From positions 1-62,733 of the IMG/VR virus record IMGVR_UViG_3300042154_004729: a stretch of 62,733 bases of DNA; one strand, given 5' to 3'. The translations under genes and the position numbers were made by a program. Origin of the DNA: a virus. The notes beneath the pieces are model-generated. The model saw only the letters and a program-made list of their open reading frames with translations, searched no databases and was not told the origin of the DNA. Positions 24,654 through 32,046 of this stretch are shown piece after piece; positions within the stretch are counted from its first letter, which is position 1; the number at the start of each line of letters is the position of its first letter.

Positions 24654-25294
24654 AGGGCTGCAAAAAAGTCACTCAATGGACCAAGTTCTGGAGTTTTTTT
24701 AGCTGGTCGACCTCTTTTCTTTTTAGTAGGCAATGGCTCATGATCCTTAACACTGCAAAGATCATCTTTATAAAATGCTCCATCAAGTTTATGACGAGCG
24801 CGTTCAATCATGCTTTCTCCGATCTGACCGCTGTCATCACCAAAGTCCGCAAATGATTCGAGACTTGAACCTTCAATGAGTTTTTGTTTAATCTCCGTTT
24901 GTTTTTTCTCTTTTTCAATGCGTCTTAAAAAGGCATAATAGCTGATTTGTGTAAAATAGCTAAATGCATTTGGTGTGCCTGTTCGAGTAGGAGCATCAAT
25001 ATTAAAGTTATTGACAACCTTAATACAATTTTCTACTGCATCCATAACCATATCATCGCGATAGCTATAGTTCATGAAGTTTGGACTTCGTGATAACCCG
25101 CTAGCAATCTGATAAATCCCCAATGCAATATAGTCTGTAACTACAGGATCCTCCAAGCCAGTTGCTCGGGCAGTTTTAACACTTTGAACATATGAGGCCA
25201 AAGCCAAACTAAGTTCTTTATTGTTAATGTAATCAGATCCTTCTTTTCTTTTACGTGTACTTTTTACTTTTTTTGGTTGATCTTCTTCAATCAT
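24650..25294 (-). CDS. 55: Late-transcription sigma factor gp55
   Basis: 214 residues from ATG 25294 (T4: 185). The frame extends to 25318, but that ATG lies inside the promoter. gp55 directs host RNA polymerase to TATAAATA late promoters, of which many occur here. The sigma region-2-like segment is around DYIALGIYQIASGLSRSPNF, YRDDMVMDAVENCIKVVNNF and FSYFTQISYYAFLRRIEKE. The C-terminus GPLSDFFAAL fits the clamp-binding tail that connects gp55 to gp45. A basic stretch (KKKRGRPAKK) precedes it. Confidence 0.92.
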   Translation of the reverse strand: MIEEDQPKKVKSTRKRKEGSDYINNKELSLALASYVQSVKTARATGLEDPVVTDYIALGIYQIASGLSRSPNFMNYSYRDDMVMDAVENCIKVVNNFNIDAPTRTGTPNAFSYFTQISYYAFLRRIEKEKKQTEIKQKLIEGSSLESFADFGDDSGQIGESMIERARHKLDGAFYKDDLCSVKDHEPLPTKKKRGRPAKKTPELGPLSDFFAAL

Positions 25295-25301
25295 GCTATC
25301 T

Positions 25302-25329
25302 AGTATACCACAAAACAAAAGTTTGTAAA
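25302..25329 (-). promoter_or_regulatory. Early promoter of gp55-47-46
   Basis: GTTTACA (-35 at 25329-25324), 16-nt spacer, extended -10 GGTATACT (TATACT 25307-25302), 7 nt to the ATG at 25294. It is divergent from the plus-strand promoter at 25354. Confidence 0.8.
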
Positions 25330-25353
25330 CAATTATTTTTATGAATTTTTTGG

Positions 25354-25381
25354 TTTACAAACAATCAGATTCATGTATAAT
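25354..25381 (+). promoter_or_regulatory. Plus-strand early promoter, copy A
   Basis: T-tract, GTTTACA (-35 TTTACA 25354-25359), 16-nt spacer, TATAAT (25376-25381). It is one of only two such promoters found on the plus strand and points away from gp55, antisense to the uvsW 3' end. Confidence 0.7.
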
Positions 25382-25422
25382 AGGTGCCATGCACCTTCGG
25401 CTGAATGAAATGAAGCCGATAG
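25374..25422 (+). repeat. 49-nt dispersed repeat, copy A
   Basis: It matches 37771-37819 at 48 of 49 positions. It spans the -10, a GGTGC-CAT-GCACC inverted repeat, and the first codons of a micro-ORF. The only difference is C at 25416 versus A at 37813. Confidence 0.9.
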
Positions 25423-25457
25423 ATGATGCTGATTGTTTGCTCTTAAAATATCTATAA
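25389..25457 (+). CDS. Plus-strand micro-ORF A (22 codons), candidate
   Basis: The ATG lies 7 nt after TATAAT, the same leaderless layout as gp43 and gp55. It encodes MHLRLNEMKPIDD... and stops at TAA 25455-25457. Micro-ORF B at 37786 begins with the same nine residues. A hairpin follows at 25454-25470. There is no homology to a known protein. The conserved element may instead act as RNA or DNA, so the coding claim is tentative. Confidence 0.4.
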   Translation: MHLRLNEMKPIDDADCLLLKYL

Positions 25458-25470
25458 GAATAATTCTTAT
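25454..25470. terminator. AT-rich hairpin after uvsW and micro-ORF A
   Basis: Perfect arms ATAAGAAT / ATTCTTAT with a 1-nt centre. A second imperfect hairpin, GCTTTTCTT / AAGAAAGC, lies at 25481-25498. Together they could end uvsW transcripts from the right and the plus-strand transcript from the left. Confidence 0.45.
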
Positions 25471-25508
25471 AACCAATAAAGCTTTTCTTTAAGAAAGCCG
25501 AATTAGGT

Positions 25509-27017
25509 TTAGATCTTAACTGTATATATTTTGTAATTAAAGCCTTCTTTGTCATAGATGCCAACACGCTCTGCTCCATGCTTTAAACTAAAGTTTTTCT
25601 TTTTCTTCCATGAGAAGTTATCGCTAATATCATAGACTGTAGTAGCTTGACCATTATCGCTCAACCGCAAGCCTCGGCCAATACTTTGTAGGATTTTAAT
25701 TTGACTTTTAGTGGGAGCAGCAAAAATAATATTATGCAGATTGCGTATATTAATGCCTGTACTAAATGTAGCACTACTTGCGACAATAATTGCATTTGAT
25801 TCGCTCTCTACTTCTCCACGTATGCTTTCGCGAACATCAGTATCTGTTTCGCCACTGACATAATAGATCTTGCGATCTGGCTCTGCTGCAACCAATGCGG
25901 CATGCAATGGCTTGCCATGTTTTACAACATAGTTGAAAATTACAAGTGTATTGCCTTTTAAGCCTCTAGCTAGATTAACAATAAACCTATTGCGAGCAGA
26001 GTGGGAAATAATGACATCAATCTCACTAGCATAATCCAGTTTGCTTACCGCCTTTTTAACTTCATCATCATAATCAAGCACAATGCAATGTATAGTCAAC
26101 TCTGCAAGTGTTTTGCTCTCCATAAGAGCCTTTGTTGTTGTGACTTTAAATATTGGTCCAAAATGTCCAACAAGAACTCGCTCATTGCATTTGCTGCCAT
26201 CAAGTGTGCCCGTTGTGCCAATGCGATAGCTTGCATTGGTTAGCGTATTCATAATGCTATTGAGACTCTTTGCTTTAAACTGATGTGCTTCATCTCCAAC
26301 AATCATGCCATATTTTTTGAACCAACTCTCAGGACATGTAATTGCGCTCTGCCATGTTGTGATGGTTACGCGAGTTCCAGCAACTTCTTTTTCTTTGCCG
26401 CTATAGATGCGATGCACTAATTTTTCAGAATCAAATTCAGAGTCATGAGTGCTATAGTCAGAGAAATCACTGGCGAGCTGTTCAACAAGACTAGTAGTTG
26501 GCACAACAACAAGTGCTTTTTCACTTTCATGATCAATATACCAACGAAGCAGCATATAGATGATCAAGCTCTTACCGCTGCCAGTCGGACTTAAGACAAG
26601 TGTTCTTCCGCTAGTCAAGCTTTGTACAACTGCTTCAATTTGATAATCATGAGGAGTTATGCTATTTCCTCGAGCAGACAGATTTAATTTTGAAATATAG
26701 TCAATCACCTCTTGTCGAGAAGGCAATGGTGCTCGCAAACTATCATCATATTCGATTTTATAATTACGCTCTTTTGCAAATTTTGCAACCTCTCCAATTA
26801 AACCATAAGGCAGTGTATGCGATCTCAAATTAAATAGTCTAATTTTTCCATCCCATAGTTTGTTACGATACGCAGGTATGAACTTATAGCCCTCAGCATA
26901 AAATGTAAAATGCTCAGCGAGCTCCATAAGTGCGCCAGTATCAGCGCATCTGACAAAGATCTCTGCTTCATTCTTTTTAGTTAGCTTAAACACCTGCTTG
27001 GAATTTCTTAAAGTCAA
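25509..27017 (-). CDS. uvsW: UvsW recombination helicase
   Basis: 502 residues (T4: 587). SF2 helicase that processes branched DNA and R-loops and shifts replication to the recombination mode. Walker A PTGSGKS is at 144-150, the DEAH box GDEAHQFK near 246, TGTLDG as motif III region, and SIGRGLRLSD as motif VI. It overlaps the uvsY 3' end by 32 nt, so the pair is one unit. It ends in a 190-nt gap that holds hairpins, the repeat element and divergent promoters. Confidence 0.95.
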   Translation of the reverse strand: MTLRNSKQVFKLTKKNEAEIFVRCADTGALMELAEHFTFYAEGYKFIPAYRNKLWDGKIRLFNLRSHTLPYGLIGEVAKFAKERNYKIEYDDSLRAPLPSRQEVIDYISKLNLSARGNSITPHDYQIEAVVQSLTSGRTLVLSPTGSGKSLIIYMLLRWYIDHESEKALVVVPTTSLVEQLASDFSDYSTHDSEFDSEKLVHRIYSGKEKEVAGTRVTITTWQSAITCPESWFKKYGMIVGDEAHQFKAKSLNSIMNTLTNASYRIGTTGTLDGSKCNERVLVGHFGPIFKVTTTKALMESKTLAELTIHCIVLDYDDEVKKAVSKLDYASEIDVIISHSARNRFIVNLARGLKGNTLVIFNYVVKHGKPLHAALVAAEPDRKIYYVSGETDTDVRESIRGEVESESNAIIVASSATFSTGINIRNLHNIIFAAPTKSQIKILQSIGRGLRLSDNGQATTVYDISDNFSWKKKKNFSLKHGAERVGIYDKEGFNYKIYTVKI

Positions 27018-27432
27018 TTATGTTCTTGATCGTCTGGTGTCTCCAGCGTAGCGTATCAAGTATTTCTTTGCATGTATCAACATACACACCTATATATTCA
27101 CATGCCATTTTACACTCGCTGATATCAGTGTCTGTATTATAATACATATCCATATCACCCTTAAGTGGCTTTGACATGCCATGAAACGGATCATATATCC
27201 ATCCTCTAGCATCCATTTCATCTTTTGTCATTTTGCCGTTATAATATAACCACTTGTCTTTTTTAAGTATAGCGAGATCGAGCTCTTTCTTTTTTAATCG
27301 TAGTTTAGCAATTGTATAGAATTCAAGATATTTGCTATGCAGCATTGCACATCGTAAGGTTGTTTCATCAAGTGCATGCTCACTAATCTTTGAATCATTT
27401 GCCCATTGTTTTAATAGCTCTTCAACATCCAT
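26986..27432 (-). CDS. uvsY: UvsY recombination mediator
   Basis: 148 residues (T4: 137). It loads UvsX on gp32-coated single strands. The T4 layout is preserved: LRCAMLHSKYLEFYTIAKL, then KKDKWLYYNGK, then the C-terminal DTCKEILDTLRWRHQTIKNI and FKKFQAG, like T4 RGFAIKHIQDMRAFEAG. It is directly upstream of uvsW and preceded by a TATAGATA box 5 nt from the ATG. Confidence 0.9.
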   Translation of the reverse strand: MDVEELLKQWANDSKISEHALDETTLRCAMLHSKYLEFYTIAKLRLKKKELDLAILKKDKWLYYNGKMTKDEMDARGWIYDPFHGMSKPLKGDMDMYYNTDTDISECKMACEYIGVYVDTCKEILDTLRWRHQTIKNIIDFKKFQAGV

Positions 27433-27437
27433 GAAGT

Positions 27438-27445
27438 TATCTATA
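27438..27445 (-). promoter_or_regulatory. Variant late box TATAGATA before uvsY
   Basis: One change from TATAAATA, 5 nt upstream of the uvsY ATG. Confidence 0.4.
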
Positions 27446-27899
27446 TAAGATCAAATTCGTCATAACTAAAGTTTATGTCGAAACTAGCATATCCAGGTTC
27501 ACCGCTGCTATTAAATTCGATTGAACTCAAACTGGTTGGAAATGCATTAATAAAACGAAAGCCACGACTAATATTAAAATGACTTGTTAGTGTTTCAATA
27601 GTAATGTCGGTTGTTTTAATATCAGATCCATCTTTTGCATTATGTTTAAGCCATGAGAAGCATTCAAGATATGCTGTCATCTTTTCATCACAAAGTAGTG
27701 TGCAATTAAGAGCATCATATGTTAGACTATTGCCTGAAGTAAATCCTGGCAAATTTCTATATTTAGTTGATAACGCTTCGCTAGACACACCCGGTAAATT
27801 AACAGTGGTTGCAAAAAACGACAACTTTGGAAATTCATTTGTTCCACCAATTACTATTCGAAATTGTGAATTGGCTAATAAACTATTATCAATGCTCAT
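27441..27899 (-). CDS. Tail-tube-fold-like structural protein
   Basis: 152 residues. FRIVIGGTNEFPKLSFFATTVNLPGVS, in parts FRIVIGGTNEFPKL and FFATTVNLPG, followed by LTYDALNCTLLCDEKMTAYL resembles the tube-like proteins of T4-like marine phages (gp19/gp54-type fold with VNLPG and L..DE motifs). It probably builds a tube, baseplate or neck component. It lies after gp23 with its own late box 5 nt upstream. The exact T4 counterpart is uncertain. Confidence 0.6.
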   Translation of the reverse strand: MSIDNSLLANSQFRIVIGGTNEFPKLSFFATTVNLPGVSSEALSTKYRNLPGFTSGNSLTYDALNCTLLCDEKMTAYLECFSWLKHNAKDGSDIKTTDITIETLTSHFNISRGFRFINAFPTSLSSIEFNSSGEPGYASFDINFSYDEFDLI

Positions 27900-27904
27900 G
27901 ATAG

Positions 27905-27912
27905 TATTTATG
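27905..27912 (-). promoter_or_regulatory. Late promoter box CATAAATA
   Basis: NATAAATA box 5 nt from the ATG at 27899, directly after the gp23 terminator. Confidence 0.75.
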
Positions 27913-27920
27913 CAAAATAA

Positions 27921-27947
27921 AGCAGGGGAGCTTTAAGCTCCCCTGCT
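27921..27947 (-). terminator. Strong terminator after gp23
   Basis: Perfect 13-bp arms AGCAGGGGAGCTT / AAGCTCCCCTGCT followed on the minus strand by TTATTTTG. It closes the gp21-22-23 operon. Confidence 0.93.
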
Positions 27948-27979
27948 GGGTTCGTCCTAAGGTAAAGGGACGTTAAGGA

Positions 27980-29299
27980 TTATGGGGTAGGATTACCGTT
28001 GTAGAATCCGTATTGATTATTAAAGACAGCTTCACCAGCGTTAATGTTGGTTACAGTGAAGTTACGGAAGTAAACGTTTGTATTTTCAGTAATTGCACCT
28101 GTAGTGTTTGTAGCACCTGCACCTGCGCTGAATGGGTTAGCAACTAGACCGTAACGAGTCTTGAAGCCAATTTTTGGCTGGAAGCTCATTTGATCAACTG
28201 CACGAACCATAGTAAGTGGTACATATGGGCAGTAGTAGATACCTGCGTCATAAGCATTCGAACCTTTGAAACCAACAGTGATATAATCAGCTGTGCTGTA
28301 AGGGTCGATAAACACTTTCAAGCGACCATTGATGATACCAGCAAATGTGTTGCCAGTGTCGTCAACGTTAAGGCTTGTTGACAATGCTGGAGCATAGTCA
28401 AGTACACCTGCTGCTGCAAGAGCGCTAGCTACGTTGCTGGAGCAGATAACAAAGTTACCTTTACCGCGACGTGTTGCTTTAGCAATCGCGTTAGCTTCTT
28501 TTTCAATTTGGAAAAGAAGAGACTTGAATTTTTCAACAGCCCAACGACCATCTGCATCAACTGCAAGGTCAAAGTCACCGCCGATACCACCTGTGCTTGC
28601 AGACCAGTTGATTTTGCCAATAACCTCACGGTTAATTTCAGCAAGAATTTCTGTGCTCAAGATGTTAGCAAGTTCAGTTTCAGCGTCAAGGCCGTGAACA
28701 CTCTTAAGGTCTTGTGCAAGCTCCATTGAGTATTCAGCTTTAAGCTGACGAGTTTTAGCTTCAACAATGCATTTTTCGATTGTGAAACCCATTTCGCCGG
28801 AAATGTTACCTTCACCAGCAGAACGGGAAAGACCTTCACCTGTTGGTGTGCCAGCTGTACCAGCGAATGCAGTATTTGCTTCGTTGAAGAGAGCTTCTGG
28901 GTTAGCTGTGCCTTGAGTTGCGTCAAGACCATCACCTTTTACTGCTGAGTCATGGCTATTGTAACGAGACTTCATCGCAAAGATAAGACCAGTTGGTCCT
29001 GTCATTGGCTGAACACCTGCTACGTCATAAGCGATGAGGTTAGGCATCGCACGGCGTACAAGGCTGATGAGAACTGGATCCCAGCGATCAACACCTGCAC
29101 CTTGATAGTTACCGCCTTGGGCGCTAACATCGGTCTCAGTTAGGTATTGTGCTTGTTCACGAGCTTCACGAGCCGCTTTTTGTTGGTTTTCCAAAAGAAC
29201 TGCAGTTACACTCTTACGATATGTGTCTGCGAATTTTGGTGCGTCGGCAGCCTCAAGAATAGGTGCCCATTTTTTTTCTAGTGCTTCTGATTTAAACAT
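27980..29299 (-). CDS. 23: Major capsid protein gp23
   Basis: 439 residues (T4: 521). Main head shell protein. Recognisable stretches: DRWDPVLISLVRRAMPNLIAYD in parts (DRWDPVLISLVRRA, GVQPMTGPTGLIFAM) and VDQMSFQPKIGFKTRYG. A likely gp21 cleavage site is LTE at 53-55 (QYLTE/TDVS), which would remove a short helical N-terminus. It has no late box of its own; the nearest is before gp21, with a strong terminator after gp23. Confidence 0.97.
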   Translation of the reverse strand: MFKSEALEKKWAPILEAADAPKFADTYRKSVTAVLLENQQKAAREAREQAQYLTETDVSAQGGNYQGAGVDRWDPVLISLVRRAMPNLIAYDVAGVQPMTGPTGLIFAMKSRYNSHDSAVKGDGLDATQGTANPEALFNEANTAFAGTAGTPTGEGLSRSAGEGNISGEMGFTIEKCIVEAKTRQLKAEYSMELAQDLKSVHGLDAETELANILSTEILAEINREVIGKINWSASTGGIGGDFDLAVDADGRWAVEKFKSLLFQIEKEANAIAKATRRGKGNFVICSSNVASALAAAGVLDYAPALSTSLNVDDTGNTFAGIINGRLKVFIDPYSTADYITVGFKGSNAYDAGIYYCPYVPLTMVRAVDQMSFQPKIGFKTRYGLVANPFSAGAGATNTTGAITENTNVYFRNFTVTNINAGEAVFNNQYGFYNGNPTP

Positions 29300-29329
29300 A
29301 GTAGTTATTTTGTTTTTTTAGTTTGGGAA

Positions 29330-31093
29330 TTAGTAAGTAACGCTTTTATTCATTGCGTTAAGTGCTTTTAGGTATTGTGACATCTCAGGGTCAAGTTTAG
29401 TTTTTTCTAAAATTTGTCCTTCGACGATTGTTTCAATTTCAGAATCTTCATAAGAATATGAAGCTTCTTCGGTTAGAGTTTTCGTTGTTTTATTCTTTGA
29501 ACTCTTGTTCGTAAAATAAAACTCTTTGAGGGTTTTAACCTTATCTGCAAATGTGTTTTCATTTGTAAATTCAACGCTCTCTGCAAGCTTCTTCAAACGA
29601 AGTGCTTCAGTTTGTGTCAAATCTGCACATGCTTCTTCAATTGCTTTTTCGCGAGATAGATCTTCTACTTTTTCAACAAGACCGCCGAGTAGTTCAAGTG
29701 ATCGACCGAGTTTGGTTTCAACCTCTTGTTTTTCCTCTTCAAGTTTTGTGAATAGGTCGAGTTTGCTAGCTGGAACTTCAACATAGCTTTCAGTGAAGAG
29801 AGTCTTCAATGAGCCCATGAAATTTTCAGCAATCTCTGTACGAAGGCTGCTTTCAATCGCAACTTGATTTTCTTTCATCCATTGCTGTACAGCATAGGTG
29901 AGATAGCCATCAATTTGCTCTGTAAGAGATTCTTCAACAGTTGCAACTGCTTCTTCAAGACGACGAGTATAATTCTTTTTAAGACCTTCTCTGATAGTAT
30001 GAAGTTGTGATTTAACCTCAGCTTCGAAAATAAGTGCAGCTTTGCTCTTAAATTCTTCAGTAAGACCTTCTTCACTTTCAATTAGATTGCTGACGTTGGT
30101 AAGATCAACTTTGAAGTTTTCACTACGACCTTCGTTCAAGCTTTCAGAATAGATATCATTCAATACTTCATATTGCTCTTTAGAAAGAATTGCTTTAAGA
30201 TGAGCTTTATAAGGTTTGATGAGTTTATTTCTTTCGGTATTACTTCCAGTTTTGCTATATGGATTTGCGTTAATTTGTGCAATCATATCTTGAGCTTTTG
30301 AATCTTTTTTAATTTTTTCAATAGCGTCTTTGATAAGTTTAGCTGATTGTTTAGCATCTGCTGCATCTTTTTTATCGGCAAACCAATCTTTAATTTTTTG
30401 TTTTGTTTTAGCAATACCTAAAACACCAAATGCTGCACCAGCAGCGGCAAAGGAAGCACCTGCAAAGGGAACAACAACATAATTAATTAAATCTTTTATA
30501 GTTATTGCTTGATCCCAATCTATGGCTTCGTTTACAGACTCATCTTCGTCTTCATCTTCGTCTTCTTCAGAGTCAGCAGCTTCTTCCATATCATCTTCAT
30601 CAGAATAATTGGATTCTTCCATATCATCTTCATAAGCGGATTCTTCTACTTCATCTTCATCTTCATCAGCCTCTTTTATGATTTCAATGCTGTCGACTTG
30701 ACTTTTGCTAGGATTAAAACGATAAGTGTTTCCTTTTTCATCAGTAATGTCAAGCGTTTCACGATTAACTTTATCGATTGTATAGGTCTTAACAAGTTGA
30801 TCATTACCGCCACGACCGTCATGACGACTGGTAGTAATCTCGATTTTTTGACCAGCTTTGAACTTATTATTCAAATTAGCTTTAACGAGTTCAGCACTTT
30901 TGATTAATTTCATTTCATCCATCTCTTCAGATTCTTCGTCAGCAGATTCCTCTACTTCTTCTTCATCTTCATCCTCATCCTCATCTTCATCGCGCGATTC
31001 TTCATGAGACTGATACTCTGACTCATCAAGAGCGAGCAAATCAGAATCAACAATATCTTCGATAAGATCTTTTAGTTTTGATTTTTGTTTCAT
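29330..31093 (-). CDS. 22: Prohead scaffold gp22 with long N-terminal extension
   Basis: 587 residues, over twice T4 gp22 (269). The C-terminal part (about 320-587) is helical and charged, like gp22 core protein. The N-terminal 320 residues are extra: acidic tracts at about 30-60 and 141-190, a small beta-rich domain at 77-140 (FKAGQKIEITTSRHDG, KVNRETLDITDEKGNTYRF), and a hydrophobic Ala/Gly-rich helix at 203-228. It lies between gp21 and gp23 as in T4. The extension may be a scaffolding or cargo module removed by gp21. Confidence 0.85.
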   Translation of the reverse strand: MKQKSKLKDLIEDIVDSDLLALDESEYQSHEESRDEDEDEDEDEEEVEESADEESEEMDEMKLIKSAELVKANLNNKFKAGQKIEITTSRHDGRGGNDQLVKTYTIDKVNRETLDITDEKGNTYRFNPSKSQVDSIEIIKEADEDEDEVEESAYEDDMEESNYSDEDDMEEAADSEEDEDEDEDESVNEAIDWDQAITIKDLINYVVVPFAGASFAAAGAAFGVLGIAKTKQKIKDWFADKKDAADAKQSAKLIKDAIEKIKKDSKAQDMIAQINANPYSKTGSNTERNKLIKPYKAHLKAILSKEQYEVLNDIYSESLNEGRSENFKVDLTNVSNLIESEEGLTEEFKSKAALIFEAEVKSQLHTIREGLKKNYTRRLEEAVATVEESLTEQIDGYLTYAVQQWMKENQVAIESSLRTEIAENFMGSLKTLFTESYVEVPASKLDLFTKLEEEKQEVETKLGRSLELLGGLVEKVEDLSREKAIEEACADLTQTEALRLKKLAESVEFTNENTFADKVKTLKEFYFTNKSSKNKTTKTLTEEASYSYEDSEIETIVEGQILEKTKLDPEMSQYLKALNAMNKSVTY

Positions 31094-31183
31094 CCTTTTT
31101 GTTTTTGCTTTATTGAGAGGAGGGTTATCCTCAGTCTCATAGTTTCACCTTTCCCATACTAAATTCAAATATTCCATAATATA
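31094..31183. other. 90-nt gap between gp21 and gp22
   Basis: It contains no late box, only a weak GAGG/CCTC hairpin and an AAAGG just before the gp22 ATG, one of few Shine-Dalgarno-like sequences in the window. gp22 and gp23 probably depend on the gp21 promoter. Confidence 0.4.
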
Positions 31184-31837
31184 TTAAAACTTAACTGAAA
31201 TTTCAGTTAAGAAATCTTTGAAAATTTTAGCTTGTTGTTCAACAAGTTTTTTCTTAGAAAGCTTTTTAATTTTTTCAACTGCTTGTTCTGCAGCAACTGC
31301 AACAATTTCGTTGCCTTTGTAAAAATATTCAACACCTTCCATAATGCCATTAACAAATGCACTAGGTGCGCTTGGATCCTGCACAATATCAACTGTAGCA
31401 AGAATAAAGTCGTCATTTACTTTTGATGTGCCTTCAGTTTGACTAACACTGCCCATACCGCGGCTTGATACACCTAGCTGACAACCACCTTCAAGCAAAC
31501 CTTTTGCAATGTTACCCATAGGTGTGTTTAGGATAAGAGCTTTGCCATAGACATCGTTTTTATCCCAACGCAATTCAGTGATACGGTGACTGACTTTATC
31601 GAGGTTAATTGCTGGACCTTCTGGGTGATTAAGTTCACCAACAGCGCGGCCTTTTGAAACATACTCTTTTACATAGCGATCAACCGCACTTTCAAGAACG
31701 TTCTTAGGATAGATACGTCCATTGCGATTTTTTTGCTCTGCTTGCATGAAAATACCTTCGATGATATATTTCTTATCACCCTTCTCACCTTCAGTAAGAA
31801 ATTTAATATTTTCGTTATGTTCAGTAATTAACTTCAT
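31184..31837 (-). CDS. 21: Prohead core protease gp21
   Basis: 217 residues (T4: 212). Serine protease (peptidase family U9/S80 type) that cleaves head and internal proteins after (I/L)xE. H71 in ELNHPEG and S124/S125 in GVSSRGMG are the expected catalytic residues. The motif region KNRNGRIYPKNVLE is typical. It leads the gp21-22-23 operon, with a TATAAATA box 10 nt upstream of the ATG. Confidence 0.95.
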   Translation of the reverse strand: MKLITEHNENIKFLTEGEKGDKKYIIEGIFMQAEQKNRNGRIYPKNVLESAVDRYVKEYVSKGRAVGELNHPEGPAINLDKVSHRITELRWDKNDVYGKALILNTPMGNIAKGLLEGGCQLGVSSRGMGSVSQTEGTSKVNDDFILATVDIVQDPSAPSAFVNGIMEGVEYFYKGNEIVAVAAEQAVEKIKKLSKKKLVEQQAKIFKDFLTEISVKF

Positions 31838-31847
31838 CTCTGATCTT

Positions 31848-31855
31848 TATTTATA
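31848..31855 (-). promoter_or_regulatory. Late promoter box TATAAATA for gp21-22-23
   Basis: Exact octamer, 10 nt upstream of ATG 31837, inside the 3' end region before the small gp67-like gene stop. Confidence 0.85.
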
Positions 31856-31867
31856 TAAAATCACTTT

Positions 31868-32023
31868 TCAACTTTCACTGTTGAAAACTTTATTTGCAAC
31901 TTCAACCCTTTGTTGATCAATCGCAACTGCAATTTTATCCTTTAGGATTTGATCAAGACGCAAATTTGCAATCTCCATTTTATTATCCCTTACATCATGT
32001 ATTAGACTCTTTACTTCGCTCAT
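31868..32023 (-). CDS. Small prohead core protein, gp67-like position
   Basis: 51 residues. It begins MSEVKSLIHDVRDNKMEI and continues LDQILKDKIAVAIDQQRVEV to end KVFNSES. T4 has genes 67 and 68 between 20 and 21, and T4-like marine phages have a short core protein here with a similar ...ILxxKxxxAI...RVEVAxxxF pattern. It is helical and would be part of the scaffold core. A late AATAAATA box lies 7 nt upstream. It is a small gene easily missed by length cut-offs. Confidence 0.7.
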   Translation of the reverse strand: MSEVKSLIHDVRDNKMEIANLRLDQILKDKIAVAIDQQRVEVANKVFNSES

Positions 32024-32030
32024 AACTTTT

Positions 32031-32038
32031 TATTTATT
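32031..32038 (-). promoter_or_regulatory. Late promoter box AATAAATA
   Basis: NATAAATA box 7 nt upstream of the gp67-like ATG, between it and the gp20 stop at 32047. Confidence 0.65.
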
Positions 32039-32046
32039 TGTTTAAT

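Noticed and set aside
25355-25579. 74-codon minus-strand frame across the gap after uvsW
   Set aside because: It lies across two hairpins, the repeat element and the plus-strand promoter, and overlaps the uvsW 3' end in another frame. The structure of the gap explains it better as noncoding.
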